Part shown: in pieces, positions 1 to 9,145 of the stretch
Position numbering within the stretch: the first letter of the stretch is position 1
Layout: the number at the start of each line of letters is the position of its first letter
Source of the DNA: Nesterenkonia sp. LB17
GTDB lineage: Bacteria; Actinomycetota; Actinomycetes; Actinomycetales; Micrococcaceae
Assembly (NCBI RefSeq): GCF_022565915.1
Contig: NZ_JAJOYX010000005.1
Coordinates: forward strand, 108,963-172,962
Reading direction: 5' to 3'
DNA: 64,000 bases
The notes under the pieces: model-generated
What the model saw: the letters and a program-made list of their open reading frames with translations, nothing else
Databases searched by the model: none
What the model was told of the DNA's origin: nothing
Position numbers and translations under genes: made by a program

Positions 1-1131
1 TTCCTCATCGGCGACCTTGTAGACCATCGCCACCGGCCCGAAGAGCTCTTCGCCGTAGGCGCGCATCTCACGGGTGATCCCGGTCAGCAGGGTGGGCTGG
101 TACCAGGCGCCCCGGCGCTGGTCGAAGTCGCCGCCCAGGTGCAGGGTGGCGCCCTTCTCCACGGCGTCCTGGACCTGCTCGTGCAGATCCTCGGCGGCCT
201 GGGCCGAGGACATCGGGCCGATGAAGGCCTCCTCGGAGAGCGGGTCGAGCAGCTTGATCTCGGACAGCGCCTGCTGGAACTGCTCGAGGAAATCGTCGTA
301 GAACTCTGCCGGGACGATGACGCGCTTGGCGGCGTTGCAGGCCTGTCCGGCGTTGGCCATCCGGCCCTGCACGGCGCCCTTGACCGCTGCGGGCAGGATC
401 TCGCGATCCAGGACCAGCAGCGGATCATTGCCGCCCAGCTCAAGGACGACCTTCTTGAGGTTCTCACCGGCGACGGCTGCGACCTTGGTGCCGGCCCGCT
501 CGGAGCCGGTCAGTGAGATGCCCGCCACGCGGGGGTCCGGGATCACGATGTCTGCGATCTGCGCGCTGGAGGCATACACGTTGGTGTAGGCGTGCTGCGG
601 GAAGCCGGCATCGCGGAAGATCTGTTCCATCGCCGCCGCGGATTCGGGGCACTGCGAGGCGTGCTTGAGCATGATCGTGTTGCCGATCATCAGGTTCGGC
701 ACCGCGAAGCGGGCCACCTGGTAGTACGGGAAGTTCCAGGGCATGATGCCCAGCAGCACGCCGACGGGCCGGCTCTGCATGACGGCGCTTCCGTCTGGGG
801 AGTCGGTGATCGGCTCATCGGCGAGGAACTCGGCACCGTGATCGGCGTAGTAGTGGAAGATCGAGATCACGATGTCCAGCTCGGAGCGGGCCTGGGTCAT
901 CGGCTTGCCCATCTCGCGGGTGATGATCGTGGCCAGCTCGTCCTTGCGCTCTTCGTAGATCGCCGCCGCGCGGCGCAGCAGGTCGGCGCGCTCGGAGAGC
1001 TCGGTCTTCGACCAGCTGGTGAAGGTCTCGGCGGCGTGATCGAGTGTCGCGCTCAGCTGATCGTCGGTGAGGGTGGCGAACTCCGCCTCGACCTCACCGG
1101 TGGCAGGGTTGGTGACTTTGTAGTCGGCCAT
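1..1131 (-). CDS. NAD(P)-dependent aldehyde dehydrogenase, succinate-semialdehyde dehydrogenase type (3' end outside window)
   Basis: The reading frame starts at an ATG (1129-1131) and runs open to base 1, so 377 codons are visible and the C-terminus is cut off by the window edge. The protein begins MADYKVTNPATGEV and has the aldehyde dehydrogenase hallmarks: MPWNFPYYQV in the cofactor-binding part, the general-base glutamate E231 in ELGGNDP, and the nucleophile C265 in NAGQACNAAKR, 34 residues further on as the family requires. The short N-terminus and MPWNFPYYQV are typical of the roughly 455-residue succinate-semialdehyde dehydrogenases that oxidise succinate semialdehyde to succinate in the cytoplasm. 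Exact substrate is inference. No clear ribosome site precedes the ATG. It lies about 200 bases downstream of the asparaginase gene on the same strand. Confidence 0.88.
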   Translation of the reverse strand, partial: MADYKVTNPATGEVEAEFATLTDDQLSATLDHAAETFTSWSKTELSERADLLRRAAAIYEERKDELATIITREMGKPMTQARSELDIVISIFHYYADHGAEFLADEPITDSPDGSAVMQSRPVGVLLGIMPWNFPYYQVARFAVPNLMIGNTIMLKHASQCPESAAAMEQIFRDAGFPQHAYTNVYASSAQIADIVIPDPRVAGISLTGSERAGTKVAAVAGENLKKVVLELGGNDPLLVLDREILPAAVKGAVQGRMANAGQACNAAKRVIVPAEFYDDFLEQFQQALSEIKLLDPLSEEAFIGPMSSAQAAEDLHEQVQDAVEKGATLHLGGDFDQRRGAWYQPTLLTGITREMRAYGEELFGPVAMVYKVADEE

Positions 1132-1336
1132 GGAAATCTGTGCCTCGCTTGTCAGTGGTCGATCGGTGACCTGCCCGCCGAAGCGGCGGACTCCTCGACG
1201 CTATGACCCTGCGCGGTGCGGCACAAGCTGATCAGGCGCTGGGCCGGGTAGTTCACCAATACGCGAAACCGGGACGATGTGTGGAATAAAAACCCGGTTG
1301 GTGCTGGCACCCGTGCGCTTCAGTCGACGGGAGGCC

Positions 1337-2413
1337 TCAGAGGCGTTCGAGCAGCGCGGGGGCCAGGCGGATGCTGCCCACCTGCTCCGCGGCGAGTCCT
1401 CCGGTGATCGGCTTGACGATCTTGCGCAGCACCGGGCCCAGAGCGTCGAGCTCGATCACCCCGCGGGCGGCCAGCAGGCTCAGCGCGACAAGGTTCGTGG
1501 CGCGGGAGGATCCGTCGAGGACCTTGACCGCGGCGGCGGTGCCGTCCGGGGCCGCGACCACCAGGACGCCCTCGGCGCCGAGCTTCGCGGTCAGGCCCAG
1601 CTCTTCGAGCACCACGGTGTTGGCCTCGCCGCGGCCGTGCACCGCCCAGGGGTAGTCGAGCATCGCCTGGTTCACGGTGAACGCGTGGACCTCGGCGTCG
1701 CGGCGCGAGGTGGAGGCGGCCAGCTTGGAGAATCCGCGGGCCAGTCCGGTGAGTGAGAGCGCCGGGGCGGGGGCTCCGCAGCCGTCGATCCCGACCACGG
1801 TCGGCTCCTCGCCGCAGTATTCGGTGATCACGTCCATGATCACCCGCTGCAGCGGGTGGGAACGCTCGAGGTAGGTGTTGAGTCGCCAGCCGTTGGTCCG
1901 GGTGGCGGCGAGGAACGCGACATGCTTGCCGGAGCAGTTGAAGGCCAGCGGCGTCTCGGTCTTGCCGGCCTCCAGATGCACGCGCAGGTCATGGTTGCGG
2001 GAGGGCCAGGCCGACGGGCATTTCAGCGCCGACTCGTCCAGGCCCTCGGCGGCGAGGATGCTCGCGGCGAGCTCCTGGTGCTTGCGCGAGCCCACATGGG
2101 AGCCGCAGGCCAGGGCGACCGCCTCCGGTGAGATCAGCGCGCCGGAGCGCAGCGAGGCGATGGCCTGGAAGGGCTTCAGCGTGGAGCGCGGGAACATCAG
2201 CCGCTCGGGAGCGCCGATGGACTCCAGCACCGCACCGTCAGGTCCCACCACCACGGCGGAGCCGATGTGCCGGGACTCGACGACGCCGGCGCGGGTCACC
2301 ACTGCCAGTTCGGCCGATTCCGCCACCGAGGCCGCGTGCAGGTCCTGCTGTTCGGCGGATCCGGGGAGGGGCGGCACCGAGGGTGCTTCGGCAGAGAGGC
2401 GCGCATCAGTCAT
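1337..2413 (-). CDS. Asparaginase II-family (Rhizobium etli type) L-asparaginase
   Basis: A 358-residue protein of the thermolabile, R. etli-like asparaginase family (Pfam Asparaginase_II), which is unrelated in fold to the E. coli enzymes and hydrolyses L-asparagine to aspartate and ammonia. Visible family motifs are RSTLKPFQ (serine-x-x-lysine), the cysteine-containing FNCSGKH and GIDGCGAPAP. The first 35 residues are low complexity and probably disordered. No signal peptide is seen, so it should be cytoplasmic. A TANNNT box (2420-2425) lies exactly six bases before the ATG, so transcription probably starts at the start codon. It is divergent from purDC; the two starts are about 80 bases apart, and both seem leaderless. 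Confidence 0.87.
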   Translation of the reverse strand: MTDARLSAEAPSVPPLPGSAEQQDLHAASVAESAELAVVTRAGVVESRHIGSAVVVGPDGAVLESIGAPERLMFPRSTLKPFQAIASLRSGALISPEAVALACGSHVGSRKHQELAASILAAEGLDESALKCPSAWPSRNHDLRVHLEAGKTETPLAFNCSGKHVAFLAATRTNGWRLNTYLERSHPLQRVIMDVITEYCGEEPTVVGIDGCGAPAPALSLTGLARGFSKLAASTSRRDAEVHAFTVNQAMLDYPWAVHGRGEANTVVLEELGLTAKLGAEGVLVVAAPDGTAAAVKVLDGSSRATNLVALSLLAARGVIELDALGPVLRKIVKPITGGLAAEQVGSIRLAPALLERL

Positions 2414-2419
2414 GGGCTC

Positions 2420-2425
2420 AGTCTA
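2420..2425 (-). promoter_or_regulatory. -10 box (TAGACT) of a leaderless promoter for the asparaginase gene
   Basis: TAGACT on the minus strand is followed by six bases and then the ATG at 2413. There is no Shine-Dalgarno sequence, so the transcript should begin at or next to the start codon. No convincing -35 box is visible. Confidence 0.55.
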
Positions 2426-2478
2426 CGGAGTGAGGGCCGCGCGCGGCCGAGGCGGACCCGCGGGAGTCCGCCGTTCGA

Positions 2479-2484
2479 TAGGCT
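2479..2484 (+). promoter_or_regulatory. -10 box (TAGGCT) of a leaderless promoter for purDC
   Basis: TAGGCT is followed by seven bases and then the GTG at 2492. The same GATAGGCTGA context recurs before cysS at 59316. No Shine-Dalgarno sequence is present. Confidence 0.55.
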
Positions 2485-2491
2485 GAGCGGC

Positions 2492-4771
<2,280 letters not shown>

Positions 4772-4847
4772 CCCCTGGGGCTGCCCGACTCGGGGGCATC
4801 GACCCTGGGATTCCGCTCCTGGGGCTCCGCACCTCAGGGAGCTGTGT

Positions 4848-6023
4848 TCAGCGGTCGGTGCACTGCCCGGTGGAGACGGTCTCGGAGTAGCGATCCGGAT
4901 CGGTCAGAACATCCCCTGCCTGGTCCGCGGTGATCGCGAAGCCGACGTTGCTGCCCTCCACGGCGCGGGCGAACACGACGCCGGCCACGTCCCCGGCCCG
5001 ATCGATCAACGGCCCGCCCGAGTTGCCCTGCCGGACATCGGCGCTGAGCTGGAAGATCTCCAGGGTGCTCGGCGAGCTGCCGTAGATGTTGTTCACCTGG
5101 GAGACGTCGCGCGCCTGGATCACCGCACTGCCCGCGGAGAACGGCCCGCCCGCGGGGTGTCCCATCACGTAGCCCGAATCTCCGACGTCGACCCCCTCGC
5201 TCATCTGAAGCGGCGCCACATCGAGGCCGTCCACTGCGATCAGGGCCAGGTCGGAGGCGGGATCGAAGTGCACCGCGCGGCCGGTGAGCACCTCGCCGTC
5301 CGGCATCTCCACCGCAGGCTCGGCCACACCGGCGATGACATGGGCGTTGGTCACCACCCGGGTGGGGGAGACGGCGAAGCCGGACCCCGACTGGGACTGC
5401 CCACACTGCTCCGCGACCCCGGTGATCCTCCCCACCGAGGCGGCGGAGGCGACGCCGGCGTCATTGAGGTCCTGGTTCTCCGGCAGCTCCGCAGGCTCGG
5501 GCACCAGCTGTGCGAGCTCCGGGATGTCGGAGTCCAGCACCGCGGAGCGGACCTGGGCGAACCAGGACTCTGCCTGATCGGGCACAGCGGAGTCGACGGT
5601 GCTCAGCACGGTGGACTGCTTCATCGCCTGGTTCACTGCGGGGAAGCCCATGGCGGAGATCGAGAAGGAGAGCAGCGCGATCACGAACACGGCGACCACC
5701 ACGTTGACCACACCGCCGACCAGCGAGCTCAGGCCGCGCACCGCGCGGGACTTGAACATCCTCTGGATCTCGGCCCCGGCGGCGGATCCCAGCCCGTGCC
5801 CGGCGGCCACCAGCACGATGGCGGCGGCGAGCACCGCGATCACCCGCCAGAGCGGATCAGGGACCCAGGATGCGACCAGCGGGATCGCGAAGAACGCCGC
5901 GGTCGCGCCGATGAGGAATCCGAAGACACCGCCGAGGGTGGCCCAGACGCCCCTGCGCAGGCCTGCGATGAGGAAGCCCAGAAGCACCACCACCAAGATC
6001 ACGTCGAGTATGGTGATTCCCAT
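4848..6023 (-). CDS. marP: MarP-like membrane serine protease (CvpA-type membrane domain plus trypsin-like domain)
   Basis: A 391-residue membrane protease. Residues 1-125 hold four hydrophobic helices of the CvpA type; the rest is a chymotrypsin-fold protease facing the periplasmic side. The catalytic triad is visible as H228 (VTNAHVIAG), D258 (ASDLALIAV) and S335 (RQGNSGGPL). C207 and C388 sit where the M. tuberculosis MarP (Rv3671c) has its stabilising disulphide, which supports the family call strongly. In mycobacteria MarP protects cytoplasmic pH during acid and oxidative stress by activating a peptidoglycan hydrolase; the same role here is inference. The ATG at 6023 follows AAGGAG at a long spacing. 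Divergent from crp, as in the mycobacterial neighbourhood; convergent with purDC. Confidence 0.88.
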   Translation of the reverse strand: MGITILDVILVVVLLGFLIAGLRRGVWATLGGVFGFLIGATAAFFAIPLVASWVPDPLWRVIAVLAAAIVLVAAGHGLGSAAGAEIQRMFKSRAVRGLSSLVGGVVNVVVAVFVIALLSFSISAMGFPAVNQAMKQSTVLSTVDSAVPDQAESWFAQVRSAVLDSDIPELAQLVPEPAELPENQDLNDAGVASAASVGRITGVAEQCGQSQSGSGFAVSPTRVVTNAHVIAGVAEPAVEMPDGEVLTGRAVHFDPASDLALIAVDGLDVAPLQMSEGVDVGDSGYVMGHPAGGPFSAGSAVIQARDVSQVNNIYGSSPSTLEIFQLSADVRQGNSGGPLIDRAGDVAGVVFARAVEGSNVGFAITADQAGDVLTDPDRYSETVSTGQCTDR

Positions 6024-6245
6024 CGGCGGCGGGCTCCTTATGGTTCAGGGGGATCGTGGCTCTGCGGTTCGGGACTGCTGCTCTGGGACCGCTGGGCCTG
6101 GCTGTCGGCCGACGGAATCGGTCCCCAAAGAATGACATAGAATCCCTGGCCGCTTGCTGAACGTTTCCGCACGTCGAGGCGAACTGGTAACTTCTAAGCA
6201 ACGAGACTCTGTTTATCTCACACATCCAGGAAGAACGGATCGCCC

Positions 6246-6923
6246 ATGGACCTTGAAGTACTGCGCCGCGCACCGCTGTTCGCCACGCTCGACGACGACG
6301 TCTTCAGCGCCCTCATCAAAGAGCTCAACGAGGTCGACCTGTCCCGCGGGTCATCCGTCTTCCACGAGGGTGACCAGGGTGATCAGCTGTACTTCATCAT
6401 CTCCGGCAAGATCAAGCTGGGACGCACCACCCCGGACGGCCGTGAGAACCTGCTTGCCGTCCTCGGCCCGGGCGAGATCTTCGGCGAGATGGCGCTGTTC
6501 AACCCCGCGCCACGCACCGCCACGGCGACTGCCGTGTCCGAGACGCGACTGGCCGGCCTGCGCCATGACAGCCTGCGCAACGTCATCACCACCAACCCAG
6601 AGGTCTCGGTGCAGCTGCTCCAGGCACTGGCCAAGCGGCTGACCCGGACCAACGAGTCCCTCGCGGACCTCGTCTTCTCCGACGTCCCCGGACGCGTCGC
6701 CAAGGCGCTGCTGGACCTGGCTGACCGCTTCGGCCGCCCGGCTCCGGACGGCGTGCTGGTGGCGCACGAGCTCACCCAGGAGGAGCTGGCCCAGCTGGTC
6801 GGCGCCTCCCGCGAGACCGTGAACAAGGCGCTGGCCGAGTTCGTCCAGCGCGGCTGGCTGCGCCTGGAGGCGCGCGCCGTGGTGATCCTGGACATCCAGC
6901 GGATCCGCCAGCGCTCCCGCTGA
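6246..6923 (+). CDS. crp: Crp/GlxR-family cyclic-nucleotide-binding transcription regulator
   Basis: A 225-residue protein, the same length as M. tuberculosis Crp (Rv3676) and GlxR of corynebacteria. Residues 1-125 form the cyclic-nucleotide-binding barrel, with FGEMALFNPAPRTATATA as the phosphate-binding cassette (glutamate and arginine present). Residues about 150-220 form the winged helix, with helix-turn-helix segment LTQEELAQLVGASRETVNKA. It should bind DNA as a cAMP-responsive dimer and act globally on carbon and respiratory genes. The start ATG at 6246 follows AGGAAG. Promoter signals upstream are weak. A TGTGT-N6-TCACA site upstream of acsA in this window is a likely target. A strong hairpin terminator follows the gene. 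Confidence 0.93.
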   Translation: MDLEVLRRAPLFATLDDDVFSALIKELNEVDLSRGSSVFHEGDQGDQLYFIISGKIKLGRTTPDGRENLLAVLGPGEIFGEMALFNPAPRTATATAVSETRLAGLRHDSLRNVITTNPEVSVQLLQALAKRLTRTNESLADLVFSDVPGRVAKALLDLADRFGRPAPDGVLVAHELTQEELAQLVGASRETVNKALAEFVQRGWLRLEARAVVILDIQRIRQRSR

Positions 6924-6956
6924 GCCGAACCCGCTGGTCTCCACCAGCACTGATCC

Positions 6957-7007
6957 CAGACATAGAAGGAGCGCCCGGCGAATCGCCGGGCGCTCCTTCT
7001 ATGTCTG
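6957..7007. terminator. Bidirectional hairpin terminator between crp and the ATP-grasp gene
   Basis: A perfect inverted repeat with 24-base arms (6957-6980 and 6984-7007) and a three-base loop (AAT). It lies 33 bases after the crp stop and 61 bases beyond the stop of the convergent ATP-grasp gene, so it can serve both. There is no long T tract; the outer arms are A/G-rich on one side and C/T-rich on the other. Confidence 0.85.
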
Positions 7008-7048
7008 CGCCTGATCTGCGCCTGATCTGCGCCTGATCTGCGCCTGAT
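7005..7048. repeat. Four perfect tandem copies of an 11-base unit
   Basis: The unit CTGCGCCTGAT is repeated four times without error, followed by a diverged fifth copy. The array starts inside the last bases of the terminator hairpin and ends 20 bases before the stop of the ATP-grasp gene. It is non-coding for both flanking genes. Slippage expansion is the simplest origin. Confidence 0.9.
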
Positions 7049-7068
7049 CTGCGGGTGACGCTCGGAGG

Positions 7069-8400
7069 CTACTCCCCGGTGACCCGTGAGGGCGGATAGA
7101 AGCGGAGGAACTTGCGCACCAGGGAGGCCTGCGCGGCCAGCAGGAGCGCCACCCGGCGCGGGCTGCGATCAGCCGCGTAGAAGAACGGGTTCCGCGCACC
7201 GCCCGAGCGCAGGATCCCTGCGACCCGGCGTCGTCGCTGCGGGTCAGAGACATACCGGCCGGCCAGCCAGCCCGGCAGCACGGTGTAGACCGTCTCCTGC
7301 TGATCCTCCACGCGGGATGTGTCGCCATCGGCTGAGAGCTCGCCGCGGATGAAGTCCCGCACGTAGTACTCCACCGGATTGTTGCCCGCCCCGGTGATGT
7401 AGTAGCTGGAGCGACCCAGCCGGGGATTGAGCTCGAAGAACTTCGTCTTTCCGTCGCGCGGATCGAATTTCAGGTCGAAGTTCGCGTAACCCACCCAACC
7501 CAGCTCGGTGAGCAGCTTCTGCGCCTGATCCACCGCTTCGGAGTTCTTCGTGGTGAGGATCACCGAAGGGTTGCCCAGCGCGGCGGGGGAGTGATCCTCC
7601 ACCACGGTCTCGCCCCAGGAGGCGAAGCGGATCACCGAGTTCTGATCGGCGTAGCAGGTCAGCACCCGCATGTTCTGGTCATCGCCCGGGACCTCCTCCT
7701 GCACCACGAAGCGCGCCCGGTACCCGGCCGCGTGGACCTTGGCGAAGAGATCGGCCAGATCCTCGGAAGTCTCCACCCGGTGCACTTTGTGCTTGCCCTC
7801 GAACTCGGTCCAATACCAGGCCGTGACATCAGCAGGCTTCGCCCATACCGGAAAGCTGAGATCCAGCGGGAGCTGGGTGTCCAGAGCGGCGCCGAAGTCC
7901 ACCACCCGGGTGACCGGGTGATCCACGCCGAGCCTCTCGGCCAGCGCGGTGAAGTTGTCCTTGACGGTGGCCGCGTCGAAACGGGCCCGGTCCACATAGG
8001 GCACGACGACGTCGTCGCCCAGGTCCTCAGGGTGCGCCTCGCGCAGCTCGATGATCGCCTGCACGGTGGAGTCGATCGCGCCCAGCAGCAGGATCGGGAT
8101 CCCCTGATCGCGCAGCCGCCGGATCGGTGCGAGGTTCAGCCCGGTGCGCACATGCTCCATCACCGTGCCGTTCTCGATCTCCAGGTGGGTGATGATCTTC
8201 GAATGCGCGATCATCCACATCTGGTGCTTCGAGAGCACCAGCGACGTGATGCCGTAGGCCTCATGGAAGGCCCGTGCTGCGCCATAGGCTCCGGCGTCGC
8301 CGCCGATGATCACCGGGGCGAAGCCGACGGCGGCCCAGCGGCGCTCCTGGTCCTGCCAGCGTCTGTCCTGGGTGAAGACCGGGGAGGCCTCAGCGGACAT
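7069..8400 (-). CDS. ATP-grasp carboxylate-amine ligase, D-aspartate-ligase-like
   Basis: A 443-residue protein starting MSAEASPVFTQDRRW. The N-terminal part has a nucleotide-fold start (APVIIGGDAGAYGAARAF). The ATP-grasp core follows, with VVQEEVPGDDQNMRVLTCY, YANFDLKFDPRDGKTKFFELNPR (written here as two adjoining segments, the second ending in the metal-binding glutamate and asparagine) and LGRSSYYITGAGNNP. This combination resembles carboxylate-amine ligases that include the D-aspartate ligase of enterococcal cell-wall cross-bridges. A role in adding an acidic residue to the peptidoglycan bridge is inference; Micrococcaceae often have Asp or Glu in such bridges. The start overlaps the ridA stop by 11 bases, so it is translationally coupled. 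A longer reading frame upstream is rejected because it lies wholly over ridA. Confidence 0.7.
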   Translation of the reverse strand: MSAEASPVFTQDRRWQDQERRWAAVGFAPVIIGGDAGAYGAARAFHEAYGITSLVLSKHQMWMIAHSKIITHLEIENGTVMEHVRTGLNLAPIRRLRDQGIPILLLGAIDSTVQAIIELREAHPEDLGDDVVVPYVDRARFDAATVKDNFTALAERLGVDHPVTRVVDFGAALDTQLPLDLSFPVWAKPADVTAWYWTEFEGKHKVHRVETSEDLADLFAKVHAAGYRARFVVQEEVPGDDQNMRVLTCYADQNSVIRFASWGETVVEDHSPAALGNPSVILTTKNSEAVDQAQKLLTELGWVGYANFDLKFDPRDGKTKFFELNPRLGRSSYYITGAGNNPVEYYVRDFIRGELSADGDTSRVEDQQETVYTVLPGWLAGRYVSDPQRRRRVAGILRSGGARNPFFYAADRSPRRVALLLAAQASLVRKFLRFYPPSRVTGE

Positions 8401-8863
8401 GGGCGATGAGGTCGACTTCCACCGGGGTGTCCAGCGGCAGCACCGACACGCCCACGGCGCTGCGGGCATGCTGCCCGGCGTCGCCGAAGGCCGCACCGAG
8501 CAGCTCCGAGGCGCCGTTGAGCACCTTGGGCTGACCGGTGAAGCTCGGAACCGAGGCGACGAAGCCGCCCACCTTGGCGATCCGGGTGATCCGGTCGAGA
8601 TCACCCACGGCCGCCTTCAGCGCGCCGATGCAGTTCAGCGCACACTGCCGGGCGAGCTCGTAGGCCTGGTCTTCTGAGACCTCGGCGCCGACCTTGCCGG
8701 TCAACGGCAGCGCGCCGTCGACGAAGGGCAGCTGCCCGGAGACGTAGACCACGCCGTCGGCGATGACCGCCGGCTGATAGGAGGCGACCGGGGGGACCAC
8801 CTCGGGAACGCTCAGGCCGAGTTCGGCCAGGCGCGTTTCAACTGCAGAGATCTGCTCAGCCAT
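8390..8863 (-). CDS. RidA-family (YjgF/YER057c/UK114) protein
   Basis: A 157-residue RidA-family protein. Members deaminate reactive enamine/imine intermediates made by PLP enzymes, protecting against 2-aminoacrylate. The family core is seen in VYVSGQLPF, CALNCIGALKAAVG and HARSAVGVSVLPLDTPVEVD, which keeps the conserved arginine. The actinobacterial subgroup with this C-terminus lies next to a DUF4177-type protein and crp, as in M. tuberculosis Rv3678c. It is the middle gene of a three-gene minus-strand operon, ten bases after the small upstream gene and overlapping the ATP-grasp gene. Confidence 0.87.
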   Translation of the reverse strand: MAEQISAVETRLAELGLSVPEVVPPVASYQPAVIADGVVYVSGQLPFVDGALPLTGKVGAEVSEDQAYELARQCALNCIGALKAAVGDLDRITRIAKVGGFVASVPSFTGQPKVLNGASELLGAAFGDAGQHARSAVGVSVLPLDTPVEVDLIAHVR

Positions 8864-8873
8864 GGTGTGTGAC

Positions 8874-9041
8874 TCAGTTCCGCGGCCGCTTGAGGTAGGC
8901 CACGGGGGCGTTGCCCTCCGGGCCGGGAAGCACGGTGACCAGCTCCCAGCCGTCCTCGCCCCACTGGTCCAGGATGCCCTTGGTGTTGTGGATGATCAGC
9001 GGAATCGTCGCGTATTCCCATTGGGTCTCAGATGCACTCAT
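8874..9041 (-). CDS. Small conserved DUF4177-like protein (55 residues)
   Basis: A 55-residue frame beginning MSASETQWEYATIPL and ending PVAYLKRPRN. It has the WEYATIPL, LDQWGEDGWELVTVLP and AYLKRP pattern of the short DUF4177 family that accompanies RidA next to crp in actinobacteria (Rv3678A in M. tuberculosis). Function is unknown; the fold is predicted to be a small alpha-beta unit without signal peptide. It is the first gene of the operon with ridA and the ATP-grasp ligase. A TAGTCT box six bases before the ATG points to leaderless transcription and supports this start. Confidence 0.85.
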   Translation of the reverse strand: MSASETQWEYATIPLIIHNTKGILDQWGEDGWELVTVLPGPEGNAPVAYLKRPRN

Positions 9042-9047
9042 ATTCTC

Positions 9048-9053
9048 AGACTA
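9048..9053 (-). promoter_or_regulatory. -10 box (TAGTCT) of a leaderless promoter for the DUF4177-ridA-ligase operon
   Basis: TAGTCT on the minus strand, then six bases, then the ATG at 9041. No ribosome site is present. Confidence 0.6.
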
Positions 9054-9095
9054 ACGGACGCCCGCCGGGACCAAGAAGAGCCCGCCCAGATCCGC

Positions 9096-9105
9096 GTGAC
9101 GTCAC
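9096..9105. promoter_or_regulatory. Perfect 10-base palindrome GTGACGTCAC between divergent genes
   Basis: The palindrome lies 54 bases upstream of the DUF4177 start and 40 bases upstream of the penicillin-binding protein start. Its place in a short divergent promoter region makes it a candidate operator. A chance palindrome of this length is possible. Confidence 0.3.
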
Positions 9106-9132
9106 CTCGCGCAGGCGCACAGACCGTGCCGC

Positions 9133-9138
9133 TAAGAT
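9133..9138 (+). promoter_or_regulatory. -10 box (TAAGAT) of a leaderless promoter for the penicillin-binding protein
   Basis: TAAGAT is followed by seven bases and the ATG at 9146. It overlaps an earlier in-frame ATG at 9137, which would lie upstream of the transcription start. This favours 9146 as the true start. Confidence 0.5.
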
Positions 9139-9145
9139 GAAGCCC

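Noticed and set aside
7005..7048. Possible CRISPR array
   Set aside because: Units are 11 bases with no spacers and no cas genes; it is a simple tandem repeat.
8401..8604. N-terminal extension of the ATP-grasp ligase
   Set aside because: The extension lies entirely within ridA in another frame and has Arg/Ser/Pro-rich shadow composition; the ATG at 8400 starts a normal family N-terminus.
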